Of a stretch of 23,882 bases of DNA, positions 23,263 to 23,882 are shown piece after piece. The DNA lies in contig NZ_CABUAN010000033.1 in assembly GCF_902489635.1 (NCBI RefSeq), positions 1-23,882 on the forward strand, read 5' to 3'. The notes below the pieces were generated by a model. The model searched no databases. It had not been told where the DNA came from and worked only from the letters and a program-made list of their open reading frames with translations. The translations under genes and the position numbers were made by a program. This stretch comes from an uncultured Porphyromonas sp. Its GTDB lineage: Bacteria > Bacteroidota > Bacteroidia > Bacteroidales > Porphyromonadaceae. Positions within the stretch are counted from its first letter, which is position 1; every line of letters starts with the position of its first letter.

Positions 23263-23736
23263 ATGCTAGAGATCGAGCGCAAGTACCTCGTCAGTCGTGA
23301 TGACTACCTCCGAGAGGCGTCTCACCACCACCATATCCGTCAGGGCTATCTGACAGCAGATGGGCGGGTGACGGTGCGGGTGCGCATCATCGACGACGAG
23401 GCGCGACTCACCATCAAGGGAGGCTCCACCCCCGACGGACTGATCCGCTCCGAGTGGGAGTACCCAATCCCTGTCGCTGATGCTGAGGAGATGCTGCGCC
23501 AGTGCGCTAGCAGTAGCCTCGAGAAGGTGCGCTACTACGTGCCTTACGAGGGCTTCGTGTGGGAGGTAGACCGCTTCGGCGGGCGGCTAGAAGGCTTGGT
23601 CATGGCAGAGGTAGAGTTGACGAGCCCCGCAGATCGTCCTGCGCTACCCCCATGGCTGGGGCGCGAGGTGACGGGCGACGTGCGCTACTACAACGCTATG
23701 CTAGCGCAAGAGCTGACGCCACCACCCACTACTTGA
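23263..23736 (+). CDS. CYTH domain protein (triphosphate tunnel metalloenzyme)
   Basis: 157 aa. It begins with the defining ExExK motif (Glu3, Glu5, Lys7 in EIERK). Charged strands follow as expected for the tunnel fold: VRVRIID, ARLTIKG, EWEYPIP, KVRYYV, WEVDRFGG, LVMAEVEL. Small bacterial members such as NeuTTM-like proteins hydrolyse inorganic tripolyphosphate; adenylate cyclase (CyaB) activity is an alternative. Co-transcribed with the DUF2027/Smr gene. The stop codon TGA is the first three bases of the following inverted repeat, so the extreme C-terminus (after about residue 150, TPPPTT) could be altered by an inserted element. Confidence 0.9.
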   Translation: MLEIERKYLVSRDDYLREASHHHHIRQGYLTADGRVTVRVRIIDDEARLTIKGGSTPDGLIRSEWEYPIPVADAEEMLRQCASSSLEKVRYYVPYEGFVWEVDRFGGRLEGLVMAEVELTSPADRPALPPWLGREVTGDVRYYNAMLAQELTPPPTT

Positions 23737-23783
23737 GACTGTTGCAAAAGTCAACAGTCTCACAATCTTGCTTGCAAGATTGT
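23734..23783. repeat. Two back-to-back perfect hairpins
   Basis: TGAGACTGTTG (23734-23744) pairs exactly with CAACAGTCTCA (23752-23762) around CAAAAGT. Sharing one base, ACAATCTTGC (23762-23771) pairs with GCAAGATTGT (23774-23783). It may terminate the Smr-CYTH operon. The ACTGTTGCAAA core also resembles insertion-sequence ends, so it may mark the edge of an element continuing beyond the window. Confidence 0.6.
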
Positions 23784-23784
23784 C

Positions 23785-23882
23785 CAGACTTTGCAGAAAG
23801 GATGAAGCGCAAGGCGCTGAGGGTGAGGTCTGAAGGGAGCATACCTACGTATGTGACCGAAGCCGAATCCCGAAAGCAACAC
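23785..23882. other. Structured non-coding edge region
   Basis: CAGAC (23785-23789) can pair with GTCTG (23828-23832), enclosing a hairpin AGCGC-AAG-GCGCT (23806-23818); further on CATAC/GTATG (about 23840-23855) is self-complementary. No gene is seen. It looks like part of a repeat or mobile element cut by the window end. Confidence 0.35.

Overview
The window looks like a chromosomal segment of a Bacteroidales bacterium, most likely a Porphyromonas species. Pointers: secreted leucine-rich-repeat (LRR) proteins ending in type IX secretion (T9SS)-like C-terminal domains (e.g. KVLVR-type ends); Bacteroidetes-type promoters (-7 box TAnnTTTG) and A-rich leaders without Shine-Dalgarno sites; a DUF2027+Smr protein; and high GC with many intergenic palindromic repeats. 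No rRNA, tRNA, CRISPR array, phage gene or complete insertion sequence was seen. Genus is an inference from these features, not from a database match.

Layout. 1-621 is non-coding and rich in structure: two inverted repeats, a phased palindrome array, heptad repeats and an ATCGGA decamer array. 622-5688 (+) is a tight operon: membrane-anchored lytic transglycosylase, Uup-type ABC-F ATPase, LolC/E/FtsX-type permease and urea transporter. 5845-6849 (+) is a stand-alone GAPDH gene with its own promoter, structured leader and terminator. 7052-8886 (+) is a DEAD-box RNA helicase plus a YfcE-type phosphodiesterase. 8887-9214 holds a second phased palindrome array between convergent genes. 9215-10556 (-) is a two-gene unit: a hemerythrin/RIC-like di-iron protein followed by a LuxR-type regulator with a degenerate receiver domain. 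10742-12931 (-) is a secreted LRR/InlB-B-repeat protein. 12932-13520 holds a third palindrome array, an inverted near-copy of the first. 13521-14540 (-) is branched-chain aminotransferase IlvE. 14652-21569 (-) is a run of three large secreted LRR proteins of three different LRR classes (InlJ-like cysteine-ladder, plant-type, BspA-type). 21570-21989 is a divergent intergenic region with a promoter and a 22-bp tandem hairpin array. 21990-23736 (+) encodes a DUF2027/Smr protein and a CYTH-domain protein. The last 146 bases are highly structured and may be the edge of a repeat or mobile element.

Functionally, the envelope and adhesion theme dominates: four surface or secreted LRR proteins, peptidoglycan cleavage and a lipoprotein-export-like permease. 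Ordinary housekeeping genes (gap, ilvE, helicase) are interspersed. The hemerythrin/LuxR pair looks like a small redox or nitric-oxide stress module.

The most unusual signal is non-coding. Four intergenic arrays are built from short palindromic cores (CCACGTGG, CTTCGGAG, CTCCGGAG, or GGAAC-GTTCC) spaced at a strict 21-22 nt. Two of them (about 160-505 and 13076-13402) are near-identical, inverted copies bracketing about 12.6 kb.
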